From the NCBI GenBank assembly GCA_003864495.1, contig ML133421.1:2852001-2916000 (forward strand): a stretch of DNA of 64,000 bases, in the 5' to 3' direction. The position numbers and the translations under genes are program-made. A model generated the notes under the pieces. It saw only the letters and a program-made list of their open reading frames with translations. It was not told the origin of the DNA and searched no databases. Of the stretch, positions 52,701-63,430 are shown in pieces; within the stretch, counting starts at the first letter, position 1, and each line of letters begins with the position of its first letter. This DNA is from Nemopilema nomurai. Its lineage: Eukaryota > Cnidaria > Scyphozoa > Rhizostomeae > Rhizostomatidae.

Positions 52701-54008
52701 ATCAATGCACCTTTAACGCCTGCAGCAAATTACTCCCATGATGCAACTCTTTATAATCTTGATGCTTAGAGTCCAGAAAATTGACTGCTTCGCGGCTTGT
52801 AGCCGGTGGAAGGTTTTGCCTGTTAATGACATGTTTGAGAAATGTTTGTTAGTAATTTTTATTGTAAACAATGAAAGCTTTGTTTTGAATTGAAAATGAG
52901 GAAGGTTTCAATTAAGAAAAGAGCAACCAGAGGGAGATTATAACTTTTTTCTGGATCCTGTTCATGTTAGTGTTTATTAGTGCTCACACTGTAGTCAAAC
53001 AAACAGTAGAAAAACATTATTTCTATAATTTTGATGTATCCAAAATACCTGCATTCATTTTCCAGAATGATGTCGGCTTGTTACGTCACAGAAGACAAGG
53101 GTGCGACATGGAAAGGTTCGGTGTTTTGAAGTTCTGTTGTTTTTCAAGTTCAAGTTAAATGTAGAGCTCTTTGGCGTATGTAAAAGGCATCTCTTAACAA
53201 AGTCAGTTTCGATTTTCAGCTGTCGATAGCAGAGTGGCAAGTATTACTGGTCATGATTCCACTGGAAACATCTTCGGGATCTCGCGGGATAAGCGCGCTT
53301 ACATGAAGTACGACAATGCCCTCAAAGCATGGATCTCCATCTCAAAGTCAGACTTCCTAACAGCACCCAAGAACTACAGGAAACTGAACACTACGACTCC
53401 CTCGGGCGACCCCGGCACTCCTTACACGGTGGATGGTGACCATTGGGGAGGTAAGCATATTTCGAGTAGATGACGTTTCGGGCGTAGCTCTGTCTCTAAG
53501 TACCTAGCTACTAGTAGCCCTGGTTGCTTGTGAAATAGGATTCTTTTTTATTATGGATTGATCAAGGCCAGCCATTAAGACAACTGATGGCATGATGACA
53601 TGATTGGCTTTATAAGTGCATCGATCCTTATGTCAAATCTAGAGACTTCCTCGTTAGGCTCACTCGGAGTTGCAAGACTGGAAAGTAAATTTTAAATCCA
53701 TTTTATTTGGCTTCAAAATATAATAAGGAACTTTGACTTTGAATTTACTTGCTGTGTTTATGACTAGGTATAACATTTCCCACTTGGTTGTATTCGAAAA
53801 ACTTACTGATCAAATACCTTGGTTCGAGTATTTTCTTGCAGAAGAACTTGAAATATCTCTAAGAAGAGAGACTGTAGTTTTTTCTGAAACAGACTCTGGA
53901 AAATTTCTTCTTCTTACCCTTTTATTCCCCTTTTAAGCTTCCAAAGATGGTGTGTTCTACAAGGCTGGCGGGACCGGAAGCTGGAGCCAAAAATCAATTT
54001 GGTTGTAA
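43784..54008 (+). CDS. Secreted multidomain protein: Cys-rich, cadherin-like, beta-repeat and C-terminal propeller-like repeats
   Basis: I do not recognise a named family. Exons: 43784-43853, 45724-45874, 46341-46438, 47035-47408, 47728-48178, 48589-48830, 49220-49378, 49556-49780 (or 49819), 50174-50445, 50639-51045, 51345-51525, 51764-51983, 52100-52184, 53066-53115, 53220-53450, 53938-54008; about 1095 aa. A signal peptide (second Met 43796, MKIFIAVFLVWHVSA) is followed by a Cys-rich region with EGF-like spacing (CDKGVCD, CQCFPCWAGASC). Exon 4 is a cadherin-like repeat (VRASDADRA, FGVNSENGNI). Exons 5-12 hold repeated beta-rich units resembling DUF11/CARDB domains (YYNVGDQIKF; paired blocks HWIGVGLQAG and YWVGAGLVG), rich in N-x-S/T sites. 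Exons 13-16 carry two related units (YDKGISWNIIATG; EDKGATWKAVDSR). No transmembrane segment is seen, so it is probably extracellular matrix or secreted. All junctions close in phase except exon 8/9. Confidence 0.72.
48193..48312. repeat. 22-bp tandem repeat next to a 5' splice site
   Basis: About five copies of CGTATATTGTATAATCGCAT(AT), starting 15 nt downstream of exon 5 of the secreted-protein gene. The first unit is shortened and the last diverged. Confidence 0.9.
49789..49821 (+). other. Unresolved exon 8 end: G5 run and strong out-of-frame donor
   Basis: Exon 8 can end at a weak donor CTT|GTAAAA after 49780. The strongest donor nearby, GG|GTGAGT after 49819, is reached only past an in-frame TAA. 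A run of five G at 49789-49793 lies between. Neither donor gives the one-base carry needed by exon 9 at 50174. A one-base change in the G run would put the strong donor in phase with a second acceptor at 50178. This may be an assembly indel, a real mutation or a missed exon. Confidence 0.45.
51057..51257. repeat. 67-bp tandem triplication next to a 5' splice site
   Basis: Three near-identical 67-bp copies start at 51057, 51124 and 51191 (each opens GCCGCT.AGTGATTTCGCG and ends GGTGCCTGATCA). The array begins 12 nt after exon 10 of the secreted-protein gene. Few mismatches imply recent expansion. Confidence 0.95.
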
Positions 54009-55014
54009 AGAGTAGGATTTAGCCTTTCAACAGGAGGCTCAAGTTTTTAAGCACAGACTAGGCTTTTAGTTCTTTAAAAAGTTCAAAAGCAGGAAAATTG
54101 TTCCGTTGCACTAAGTAGGAATCAAATTGTAAAGATTTGTAAATTGTATCGCAATATTTTATTAGCTGAAAACGTAACAATAGACCCCAACCAAAAGTAA
54201 CGTTATTTTTGTTACAACAGGTTTAATGGCGGGCAACCGAAGGTTAATGAAGAAAAATGTGTCGCTAGTTACGCCTCTTGCCCCATTCAAAATACTTCTG
54301 TAGCAGATACTTCGATTTCTAAATGTATTTGTTTTGGCTATAAATGGCTGAGCCTAATCAAAACACTGGCCGCATCTTAGCGTTCGGTTTGATTTCAGAA
54401 ATGCAAGTTAGAGAGCCTCAATAATGAGAGGAAATCGAGGAACAATATTGTGTTGTAAAATACTTGAAAACTCCACATTAAAACTCAAATACCTGATTCC
54501 AAGCAAAACATCGATCCACAGCAAGGATGACAACTTGATGTTGAACCCTACTTGAAGTTTTCTTATCCAATTTTTCTTACTGATTTCTGTCCTCAAGAAT
54601 ACACTGATACGAGACACCGCTGCTAATGAGTTTCAAGCTGTAAATTGCTATTTCTTTGGGCTGGACGAGCGAGAGTGGTGTCGCATTACGTTACGTAGTG
54701 CTCAAGGGCACGCGCTTACTATTGCTATAGACATTTAGTTCATATTGCACCTAAAAATGCAATGCCATACAGACAACTGATTGTATTCAACCTACCTTGG
54801 GTTGAAGTCTTCATTGTATCTTTAAAGGGTTTGCAATGTCATTATCACTTCGTAAAATTATTTAATCGTGTTTGCACGTTACAAGGAGCACTAGTTATTG
54901 GTGTAACCATATATGTATAGATTATGATTTATCACTCATCTTTTCCTGCCAAATCTTTGCTTACTTCTGACGTGATACAAGCTTCCAGGTGTTTAAAATG
55001 TCTGCATTGGAAAC
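54009..55014. other. Downstream flank of the secreted-protein gene
   Basis: Contains the 3'UTR of the secreted-protein gene. No canonical AATAAA is obvious close to the stop. It ends with ATTGGAAAC (55006-55014), the left copy of the target duplication of the following retrotransposon. Nothing else recognised. Confidence 0.5.
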
Positions 55015-58000
55015 GGGTGGCGGGGTCGCTCTAGGCCAATTGGGTGTGTAAGGCGACCCATCCCTCGGCTAGCCTCGGGGTGTCATCTTGGGCAAGTGAT
55101 AACAACCCCTAAGGTTTACGGTGAAGTGTATGGGCAGCAGCATACATGGATGAGGAAAAAAAGCGCTTTGGTTAGTCAACCCGGCAGTCACTGCGGTTCT
55201 TCAAATCAAGTGGAGGCGAGCGTTAACATACAAATGACTCGGCAAAGCAACTGCGCCTGGGGAAGGTAACGGGTATGCCACTTCAGGTATTCTCCCCATG
55301 AAACACAACAATGGAACTACATCACAAGATACAAGAGATGGCATCCAAAGGTAAACCTCGGGGCCCGAGGATGTCGATTAATGTTACCCGAGAAGAAGCC
55401 AACACGTGCCTCATGAATCCTGGCCGCACAACTGTGCACTATGACGCGGTTACCTTAAAGCCTCACGGACGGGTAGTTGCTGATGTTGCTGGTGGCGGAA
55501 GGGCACGCGCTGACTTTATCAAAACAGTCAGAAAAGTTGGTACATGGAATGTTCGTTTTATGTATGAAGGCAAGCTCAAAATGGTAGTAAATGAAATGCA
55601 GCGTTATGCACTGGATCTGGTTGGAATTTCGGAACTTCGATGGAAAGAACGCGGACATATGGCACTACAAGACGACTATAAGCTTTACTTCTCTGGAAAC
55701 GATACTGCAAAACAGAACGGAGTGGCCATCATCTGCAGGAAAAAAATGGTATCATCAGTTCTTGGGTACAACCCCATCAGCGATCGTATCAGCGCGAAAC
55801 CGATGAATATAACATTCATACAAGATTATGCTCCGACTAGCAACGCAGACGAGGCGGTTCTGGATGACTTTTATGAACAACTGCAGGAATGCTACAAGAA
55901 AGTTCCTAGCAAAGATATACCAATAATAATGGGAGATCTGAACGCGAAAGTTGGAATAAATTCACAGAACGATGCAATTGGACCACATGCTCTTGGCACT
56001 CAAAATGAAAGTGGTACACGTCTCAGTGAGTTTTGTGTAGCCAACGGCTTGGCTATTGCCAACACGATGTTTACTCAACACGCACGTAAACTTTACACGT
56101 GGATATCACCAGATGGACGCACTCGCAATCAAATCGACTACATCATCGATGGATGTCCAGCTGCAAATCGTGTAAAACTCTGCCTGGCGCTGACTGTGGA
56201 ACTGACCACCAGCTTCTCATGGCAAAGTTCAAAACAAAGCTCAAAACATCTAAGAGAAAACCAACCACTCTCCGTTATGATCTCTCCAGTCTAACAGACG
56301 TCTACACAGTTTCGGTCAGTAATCGATTTGATGTGCTCCTTGAACTGGACGAGAAACTCGGAAGCAGTAATGAAATATGGGAAAAAACGAAAGACGCAAT
56401 TTTATGCTCAGCAAAGGAAACTCTCAGAAAACCGAACACGAAGAAAATCAACAAAATGCTTTCATCTGCAACCATTGATCTAGTTGTTAAACGTCGTGAA
56501 CTGAAAAGTCAAGACCACTCGACTAATCTTAGACGCATCAATGACCTCACAAGAGATATTCGCAGATCTACCCGACAGGATATGAACATCTACCTCAATG
56601 AGAAATGCAAGGGGATAGAAACCAACAGACAGTGCCACAACACGCGCACTATGCACAAGCTCATCAAGGAAATCACTACCAAACCTGTGACGCGTCTATC
56701 TGTCATAAAAGATGCCAATGGCAACGTCCTCACTGAATCTTCTCAAATAAAAGCAAGATGGAAAGAATATTGCGAAAGCCTGTACGAAAAAGATGACCGG
56801 ATTAGCAATGTGCCAACAATATCGAGTACATACGTAGATGAACCAGAAATTCTGCTATCAGAGGTTTCTGCAGCTTTGAAAAAAATGAAGAAACATAAGA
56901 GTCCAGGCATAGATGACATACCGGCAGAATTGCTGAAAGCAACTGGTGTAAGTGGAGAGAAGATCTTTCTCAAATTGTGCAATCGGATTTGGAGCACCAA
57001 AGAATGGCCAGATGACTGGACCAAATCACTGCTGATTACCTTACCGAAAAAAGGTGACACAAGGGAATGCAAAAATAACCGTACCATCTCCTTGATTTCA
57101 CACGCGAGCAAAATTCTTCTTTATATAATTGCAGCACGTTTGGAAAACCACCTCAATCGTGAACTCCCACCAACACAGGAAAAGTCGTGGTACACGTGAC
57201 AAAATCGCCAACATGCGCTGGATTATTGAAAAGGCCATCGAAAAGAACCGACGTATTTTCATGGTCTTCATTGACTACAGTAAGGCCTTCGATTGCGTGG
57301 ATCACAACATGCTCTGGAACATTTTAGAGAAGATGGGATTTCCATTACATATCATACATCTTATCAAGAATTTATATTCATCACAAGGTGCAGCTGTTAA
57401 AACCGACGACGGCATCACGGACTTTTTCAACCTAGGTAAAAGCGTACGTCAAGGTTGTATTCTTTCACCGCTGCTTTTCAACATCTACGGCGAATACATT
57501 ATGAGACAGGTCCAGAGGACTGTGGTTTCGCTGTTGGCGGTAACCGAATACACGAACTGAGATACGCAGACGATACCACACTTTTAGAAACTGCTATCGG
57601 CCTCATGCAAAGACTAGTGGACAAGATCAAGGATGAAAGCGAAAAAGTGGGACTATATCTCAACAAAGACAAGACCAAGCTGATGGCGATCGGTGACCAG
57701 ACACAAGACTGTGGATGGTACAGAAGTCGAACGAGTTCAAGACTTCAACTTTCTTGGATCGTACATAACTGCAGAGGGAGAGTCCAGGAAAGAAATCGAC
57801 CGCAGAATCGGAATTGGTCACTCGGCTGTTGGAAAGCTGCAGGCAATATGGCGAGATAGCAGCATAACACGCAACACGAAACTCCGAATATTGCGATCAC
57901 TCGTGTTCTCAATCACCACCTACGGCTGCGAAACATGGACATTACGACAACGCGAAAGGAACAGGATCAATGCTTTCGAAATATGGGCTTACAGACGCTT

Positions 58001-58343
58001 GTTTGGAATATCATGGAGCGACCGTGTTACAAACATTGAGGTATTGGAGAGAGTGGGGCACTCGAAAACCCTGCTGAGAAATATTCAAAAAGCACAACTA
58101 CGGTACTTCGGCCACATAGCACGCCGAGACTCTTCCTCACTGGAAAAAAACCGTAATGCTGGGTTTTGTTGAGGGCCAGAAAGTAGAGGTAGACCGAAAC
58201 ACCGATGGACAGATAACATCAAGGCCCTGGTTGGTACATCTCTCCGGGAGTGTATCGAACAGGCGCAAGACAGAAGATTGTGGTGTGGTATCATTCAGAG
58301 GTGCACAAGCAGCCCGCCGGCGGCTGAATGAACAATGATGATG
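55015..58343 (+). mobile_element. RTE-like non-LTR retrotransposon, full-length but frameshifted
   Basis: 3.33 kb bounded by a perfect 9-bp duplication, ATTGGAAAC, at 55006-55014 and 58344-58352. The 3' end is a short ATG repeat (CAATGATGATG) without a long poly-A. One apparent ORF encodes an AP-like endonuclease (GTWNVR near 55540; ISELRW; MGDLNAKVG near 55930; NQIDYI near 56130) and a reverse transcriptase (IDYSKAFDCVDH near 57270; VRQGCILSP near 57445; RYADDTTLL near 57560), then a C-terminal YGCETW block near 57925. Size, single ORF, endonuclease plus RT and a short-repeat tail fit the RTE/BovB-type clade; clade placement needs a tree. Confidence 0.88.
55311..58320 (+). pseudogene. Endonuclease/reverse transcriptase ORF of the RTE-like element, broken
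   Basis: The frame changes at about 56165-56200, 57170-57200, 57505-57530, 57690-57720 and 58150-58200, cutting the protein into six overlapping pieces. The first piece (327 codons from 55311) covers most of the endonuclease; the second holds the GADCGTDH endonuclease end and the RT start; the third to fifth hold the catalytic RT blocks and C-terminus. The catalytic YADD motif itself is intact in sequence but out of frame with the upstream RT. The copy cannot make a full-length enzyme. The insertion lies about 1 kb past the secreted-protein gene, in the same orientation. Confidence 0.85.
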
Positions 58344-58424
58344 ATTGGAAACTCTTGATGGTCCAAGTGTCCTACCATTGATCTTCCTTGAACGGCAGGA
58401 GACTGGTCTTTCCTTATCGATTAA

Positions 58425-58842
58425 GGCCCCGTTTACACGAGAGTAAAAGGAACGGATCCAAAAGATCCGGATCTTTTAGGTACGATATGGGTACGATGCA
58501 CAAGCGTTTACACGAGATCGGATCCTAAACTATAAAGCGTTTACACGGGAACGGACCAAAAGCGAATCTCTCTTTTTAAGCATGCGTAATGGCAAGGTGA
58601 TTGTTAATTTTCTATTTGGTGGTCTCGTTTCACTGCCGTGCCTTTGCGGATCCGTATCCACCCGTTTACACGACGCCGATGAAGGAACGGATCCAAATGG
58701 ATTCGCTCTCTAATCGTACCCAAAAAGGTACGGATCTCTCCAAGAAAAGATACGGATCCTACCGTGCCCGTGTAAACGCAAGGCCTATCTTAACCAGTTT
58801 GGGTACGGATCTATGCGGATCCGTTCCCGTGTAAACGGGGCC
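58425..58842. mobile_element. MITE with GGCCCCGTTTACACG inverted ends and TAA flanks
   Basis: Left end GGCCCCGTTTACACG is the exact reverse complement of the right end CGTGTAAACGGGGCC. TAA occurs on both sides (58422-58424 and 58843-58845), compatible with a 3-bp target duplication as in PIF/Harbinger-type elements. The interior repeats GTTTACACG and GGATCC blocks several times in both orientations. No coding capacity. It sits 82 bp beyond the retrotransposon. Confidence 0.85.
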
Positions 58843-58845
58843 TAA

Positions 58846-59924
58846 AAATCAGATCTTTACCTTTTTGAACATTCATTCAATTCTAGGTACCTAGTTAAAT
58901 AGGTACCAGGAAATACGAGTAATCGTCGTTTTCTCATAATGCCCCCCACAGTTCTTCTGAGTAAGTTAAAAATTTGAATGATAAATTTCACGATAGTTCA
59001 TCTAATATAAAAAGTTGCCAGTTTTCCCAAAAGACAGCACCACAAGCTTACGTAAGGTGCGCAAGCAGAATTTCCCCTGGGTCCCCTTTTACCCGCACGC
59101 TAGGCACCCTGGACCTTTTATGGATACCTTTACGTGAAAATAGCTCTGCACACATGCTTTAAAAAAAATTTTACAAGGTTAATTCAACACAACATTAAAA
59201 TCTTTTTTTGGTTTAGAACTCTGGTAGAGCTCCTTAGAAGAAGATTAGCACGCAATATACCTTTCTGGCAAACATCTTCTTCCATACGACTCCTATGACT
59301 AAACATTTTTAGTGGCTGCATTCCGCCGATCGTAGTGTAAGTTGAAAGTTAAAGCTTGCCTACTTTGTACGAAACCAACCTATTTGCCACTCACCTTCAA
59401 AGTGACACAATTGCCCACTTCCACGTGACCTTCGAGATTTCAAAAATGAACTGAGTACTGGGTCTTAATAAAATGATCAGTTCGTAGGAGAGTTATTTAT
59501 ATTTAGGGGATTGACGTGACACATTGACTAGTTAACAGTCTTTTCTTCAAATTAATTCCTGCTATAAGAAAATACCAGTCACCAAGAAAAAAATCTCAGA
59601 ATGAGATCAATCACATTCGTAAAATGTGATTGTTGGGCAGCCTGGCCAGCCGGAAAACAAGTCAAGTTGTTAGGGAATGCAACATCAAAATCGAAACATG
59701 TGCAATATGACGATGCGGGGCTAAATCTATGAATTCTAATATATTTACATTTTTCGACCAGGTTGGAAAACTTGACCATTTTGCCGACATGTGGTTAGGA
59801 CCAACGGCACTTTATCGCCCGCGACCTGCGCGAGAAAGCATTTGAGTTGCAAGCAATGATGCCCGCTGCATACATATCTGTGGTATAAAAGACATGACTT
59901 CGTGACATAAAAAACAGGTCCGAG
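58846..59924. other. Noncoding flank between two small transposons
   Basis: No gene, repeat or motif recognised in this 1.1 kb, apart from GGTCCGAG at 59917-59924, the left target duplication of the next element. Confidence 0.5.
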
Positions 59925-60224
59925 CATAGGCGCCGACTTTTATTTTTCCCAGGGGGGGCTCAAAATTTAAATTTTAAAAAAATTAAAAAAGTTAAAAGGT
60001 AGAGAAATTACCTGTCGCTTTAATAACGTAATACAACATATGTATTATGTATAATAACAAAACAAAACATTTTAATAAAGCATATATAACATCATGGTCT
60101 TCAGTATCATCAGTTCAATTCTTTGGTTGATTTCAAACGAAATTCCCAGGGGGGGCTGAGCCCTCCCATAGCAATTCCCAGGGGGGGCTCGAGCCCCTAA
60201 GCCCCCACGTAGTCGGCGCCTATG
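59925..60224. mobile_element. 300-bp hAT-like MITE with 8-bp TSD
   Basis: Inverted ends CATAGGCGCCGACT and AGTCGGCGCCTATG match exactly. Flanking 8-mers are GGTCCGAG (left) and GGTCCGTG (right), one mismatch. Subterminal CCCAGGGGGGGCT blocks occur near each end, with a second copy on the right arm. Size, CA..TG ends and 8-bp duplication support a non-autonomous hAT element. Confidence 0.85.
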
Positions 60225-61251
60225 GGTCCGTGGTGTGCGCACAAAATTTTAGCATAGCTGTGAGCACATGCAAGTTTCCAACCTGGTCCTGGTCATTTGT
60301 ATGTAGCCTGATTTCTTTTCTTTTCACAATAAGCATACGAGTCAATGCATATGCGTAATCAATGACTTAGGGAAAATGGAAATGGATAAATAAACAATGT
60401 TATTTCGGCCTACATAGTATGTAGATAAATGTACGAGGAATAGATAAATAATTCTGATGGTCCTCTCAAAATCATTTCCTGACAACGCAGAATTTGATAT
60501 AAGGTACCCCTGTTGTTATCAATTCAATTCATCGCCAGGGAAGAAGGACGTGTACTTTCATGTTGGGGCTCTGAACGAACGAAATGATTGAAATTTAGTT
60601 TGAATGCCAAGAATTTTTGCTAAGACGTGAGTAATTCATCATTAGCTTTTCCTTTCCCGGATTTTTTGCGGCTCATGTTATTAGAAATATTGGTTGATTT
60701 CTAAAAGTTCCCCAAGCTCAGATCACAAGTAGCCCAGAACAGAGTCTATGCCAGAGAGGCTCTAGCCAGGTTCTTCTACTTTTACACGGCTGTAACTGCT
60801 ATTGTCTTTCGAAGAGCAGGAGACAGTTGAAAATCTTTCGTGTACCGAGGCATTGCTCATCATAATTTCCGGAAGGCAGCTCAAAAGTTGGAGAGAGGAG
60901 CTGTTACTTGGACCATCAGGTCATGAATGTGTCCAGAATAGTATAGAAGGATAATTAAAGCTAAAAAATCAACAAAATAATGGAAATCAGGCAATATTAT
61001 AGAGTATGGAAAGGAAAAGGAAATTAAAACCTATATAAAAAGTAATTAGACTCAAACAGCACCAAACATCTACCTGCTTTTAAAACCTTACATTCCTCAC
61101 TGGTTTTGTGGGAATGATGTTGCTATAAGAGAAAGATTTACACCTTTACAAATTTCACATATCCATTGACTTTATATTATTGTTATAACTTTATTTATTT
61201 TCACTGTATTATATTTGACAGCACAGTCTATTTTGCTTTTTAGTCAATAGA
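60225..61251. other. Upstream flank of NFXL1
   Basis: Should contain the NFXL1 promoter and possibly a 5'UTR exon: a CTTTTTAG acceptor-like site sits 10 nt before the start codon. No core promoter motif stands out in this AT-rich stretch. Confidence 0.45.
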
Positions 61252-61891
61252 ATGAATCAGAAACCAAATGGCCTTGGAAGAGGTAGGGGCCAAGGGAGAG
61301 GTAGAGGGGCACCCCCAGTCAGTGAACACCTGTCCCAAAACCCTTGGAATTTAAGGCTCACAGATAAACCCAGAAAACAGGGAACAAAGAATACTAGCAA
61401 GCCATTAGTTAAAAGCAGTGCTCAAAATGCAGCATTTACAAAAGAAAATGAGTGGAAAAGAAGGGAAACCGCCAGTGAAGACAGACTTGAAAAGGCAAGG
61501 AAGATTAGAGAGGAGGCAGCTGAAAGATATTCACATCTGTTAGAGGATACTGATTCTAGTGATGAAGAACTCAGGGAAGAAGAAATTATCAAGAAAACTA
61601 TGAATAACTATACAGACCAACTGAGTGGTGAGACTAAACAATATTTGGAAAGCCCTTTGTGCAAAAGCTGAAGTGAAGTGTTTTGTTCTTATCTTTGGTA
61701 CATAAGAAAGCATTTTCTCTACTTTGTGGCTATGAATAAGGCACGATAGAATTGCTTCCCTATTGTTTCGTTCATTTTCAGGTGATGATCCTGGTAGCCT
61801 CCAAGAGCCAAATACACTTATGGCAAATATGCTGCAATCTGGAGAGATTATCTGTCCTGTTTGTATTGACCCTGTCAAACATGTGGACCCA
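61252..61891 (+). CDS. NFXL1: NF-X1-type zinc finger protein, first two coding exons
   Basis: NFX1-like proteins carry a RING-type finger followed by a row of NF-X1 Cys/His fingers. Exons 61252-61627 and 61782-61891 join in phase (G|GT), giving 162 aa. The N-terminus is Arg/Gly-rich (GRGRGQGRGRG). A Glu/Lys-rich predicted helix follows, then an acidic DTDSSDEELREEE segment. Exon 2 carries ANMLQSGEIICPVCIDPVKH, the start of the RING-like finger (first Cys pair CPVC), matching the NFXL1 block before VWSC. The exon ends at a CCA|GTGAGT donor in phase 0, exactly where the next exon should begin with the VWSC Cys. No continuing exon is visible up to position 64000, so the next intron exceeds 2.1 kb and the bulk of the gene lies off the window. 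Confidence 0.88.
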
Positions 61892-63430
61892 GTGAGTGAA
61901 ATAATTTTGACTGTGCCCCAATATCCTTTTTTTCAATTTAAGAAAATTAAGATTAAGATTAAGAAATGTGAGGTGAAAATTAATGAAATGATATTTAGTT
62001 TCTACCTCTCCATTCCAAATTATCCAACTCTTATACTTGAAAGCTGGGATTGGAGCAGGAGAGGACTCTCAAAGGCTCCTTGTTACAAATGCTATTATGA
62101 CCAAGTATTGATGCTTAATTTGGATAGAAAACACTAGAGGGTGATGGGAGAGCGTATTATTGGCTATAATTGACCAATCACCATCACTTAACAGCTAACT
62201 GCCCAAGATGAAGGCCCGAAAAGACAAACTCTTTTTGTCTACAAGAATGGTATTTCCATAGAAATGTAGACCGACTCCAAAGCACCTAGGTGAAAAAATG
62301 ACCTAGCTTGTCCAATTATGTGAAAATTTTTGTTACTGTATGTTTTGGTGCAATCTGGATTGTCAAAGAGATGTTGCCCCATTGCCAAAGCACACTTAGT
62401 TTGTAACAGGGTGCATTTGTAATGCGTAGTTGTTATTTGCAATGCGAACACAGACAGAATCTGTCTGTTCTTTTCATAGACAGAACCTCATGGACAGAAT
62501 ATGGTATATTAGCCAATCAGGTTAGAGTTTCTCATTGCCATCATAAAGCCGCCATAGGTATCAGAATTACACGTTAACACCTTGTTTAGTTGTCAAAATT
62601 TATTTGCACAAGGATTTCTACATGCATTTACTCCCCATGTGGTCTGAAGGATTCAAAACAGTGCAAGCTACACAATAGACCTGTATTCCACCGCTAGCGC
62701 TGCCTCTCAGTCATTGTTTCAAACTATTACAAATGCACAAAATAAATCATTCTTTGATCTCGTAATCATTAACCACGGAACCCCACAGATAGCAGAAAGG
62801 CTCACACGGCAAAATACAAATGAAATTCAATTGTTAAAACTTTATATTTCAACCGTTCGAAAGAAAGGGACCGCCAAGCATTAAATTTATTCAAAACACA
62901 CGTCGACCCGGTTTACAATATCTAATGAAAGCGGTCGGGGAACATGGTTTCTTGTAAGAAATACCAGGAGTAATCAGAAGTCTCATTTCCAGCTGTTTGG
63001 AAGGGGGTTTCGCATTAACTCTCAACTTTGCTAAAATATCGCATGTCACTGAAATGCTGTCGGAAAGAAAGCCAGGCTACTTCCTCTTTGCCACGCTGTT
63101 CTATAGGAAAGGTAGTTCACTTTGACACATGATTGGGGTATACTTAATAGTTTCTTGCATTAAAAACACGCTTTATCTTTTTTAATTACATAATCGGGGC
63201 GGGGGCCGGCCAGAGAGGCACACGGGATTAACAGGGATACCTATTATCTTCTAAGACGAAAAAAGGGATATCTATTTGCACCAAAACTTTACGTCACAAA
63301 TTGATAGAGACAGTAATAGTGATAAATAAATCATAACTTTATTTTAGTGTCTAAAACATTTAGCATTTTTTCACCGCACAGCCTGTTTTAAACATATTTG
63401 TAATGAGAAAAATTACGCAATGCAAAAGGT
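61892..63430. other. NFXL1 intron 2 (part), repeat-laden
   Basis: Contains a dispersed-repeat relic (62128-62310) and a block at about 62450-62510 rich in GACAGAAT/TCTGTCTG, which resembles the core of the satellite that follows. No NFXL1 exon seen. Confidence 0.55.
62128..62310. repeat. Dispersed repeat relic, copy 3
   Basis: AAAACACTAGAGGGTGATG, TATTGGCTATAATTGACCAA, CACTTAACAGCTAACT, ACTCTTTTTGTCTACAAGAA and CCTAGGTGAAAAAATG match the right half of the copy at 12.08-12.30 kb in the same order. About 75-80% similar by eye. Confidence 0.75.
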
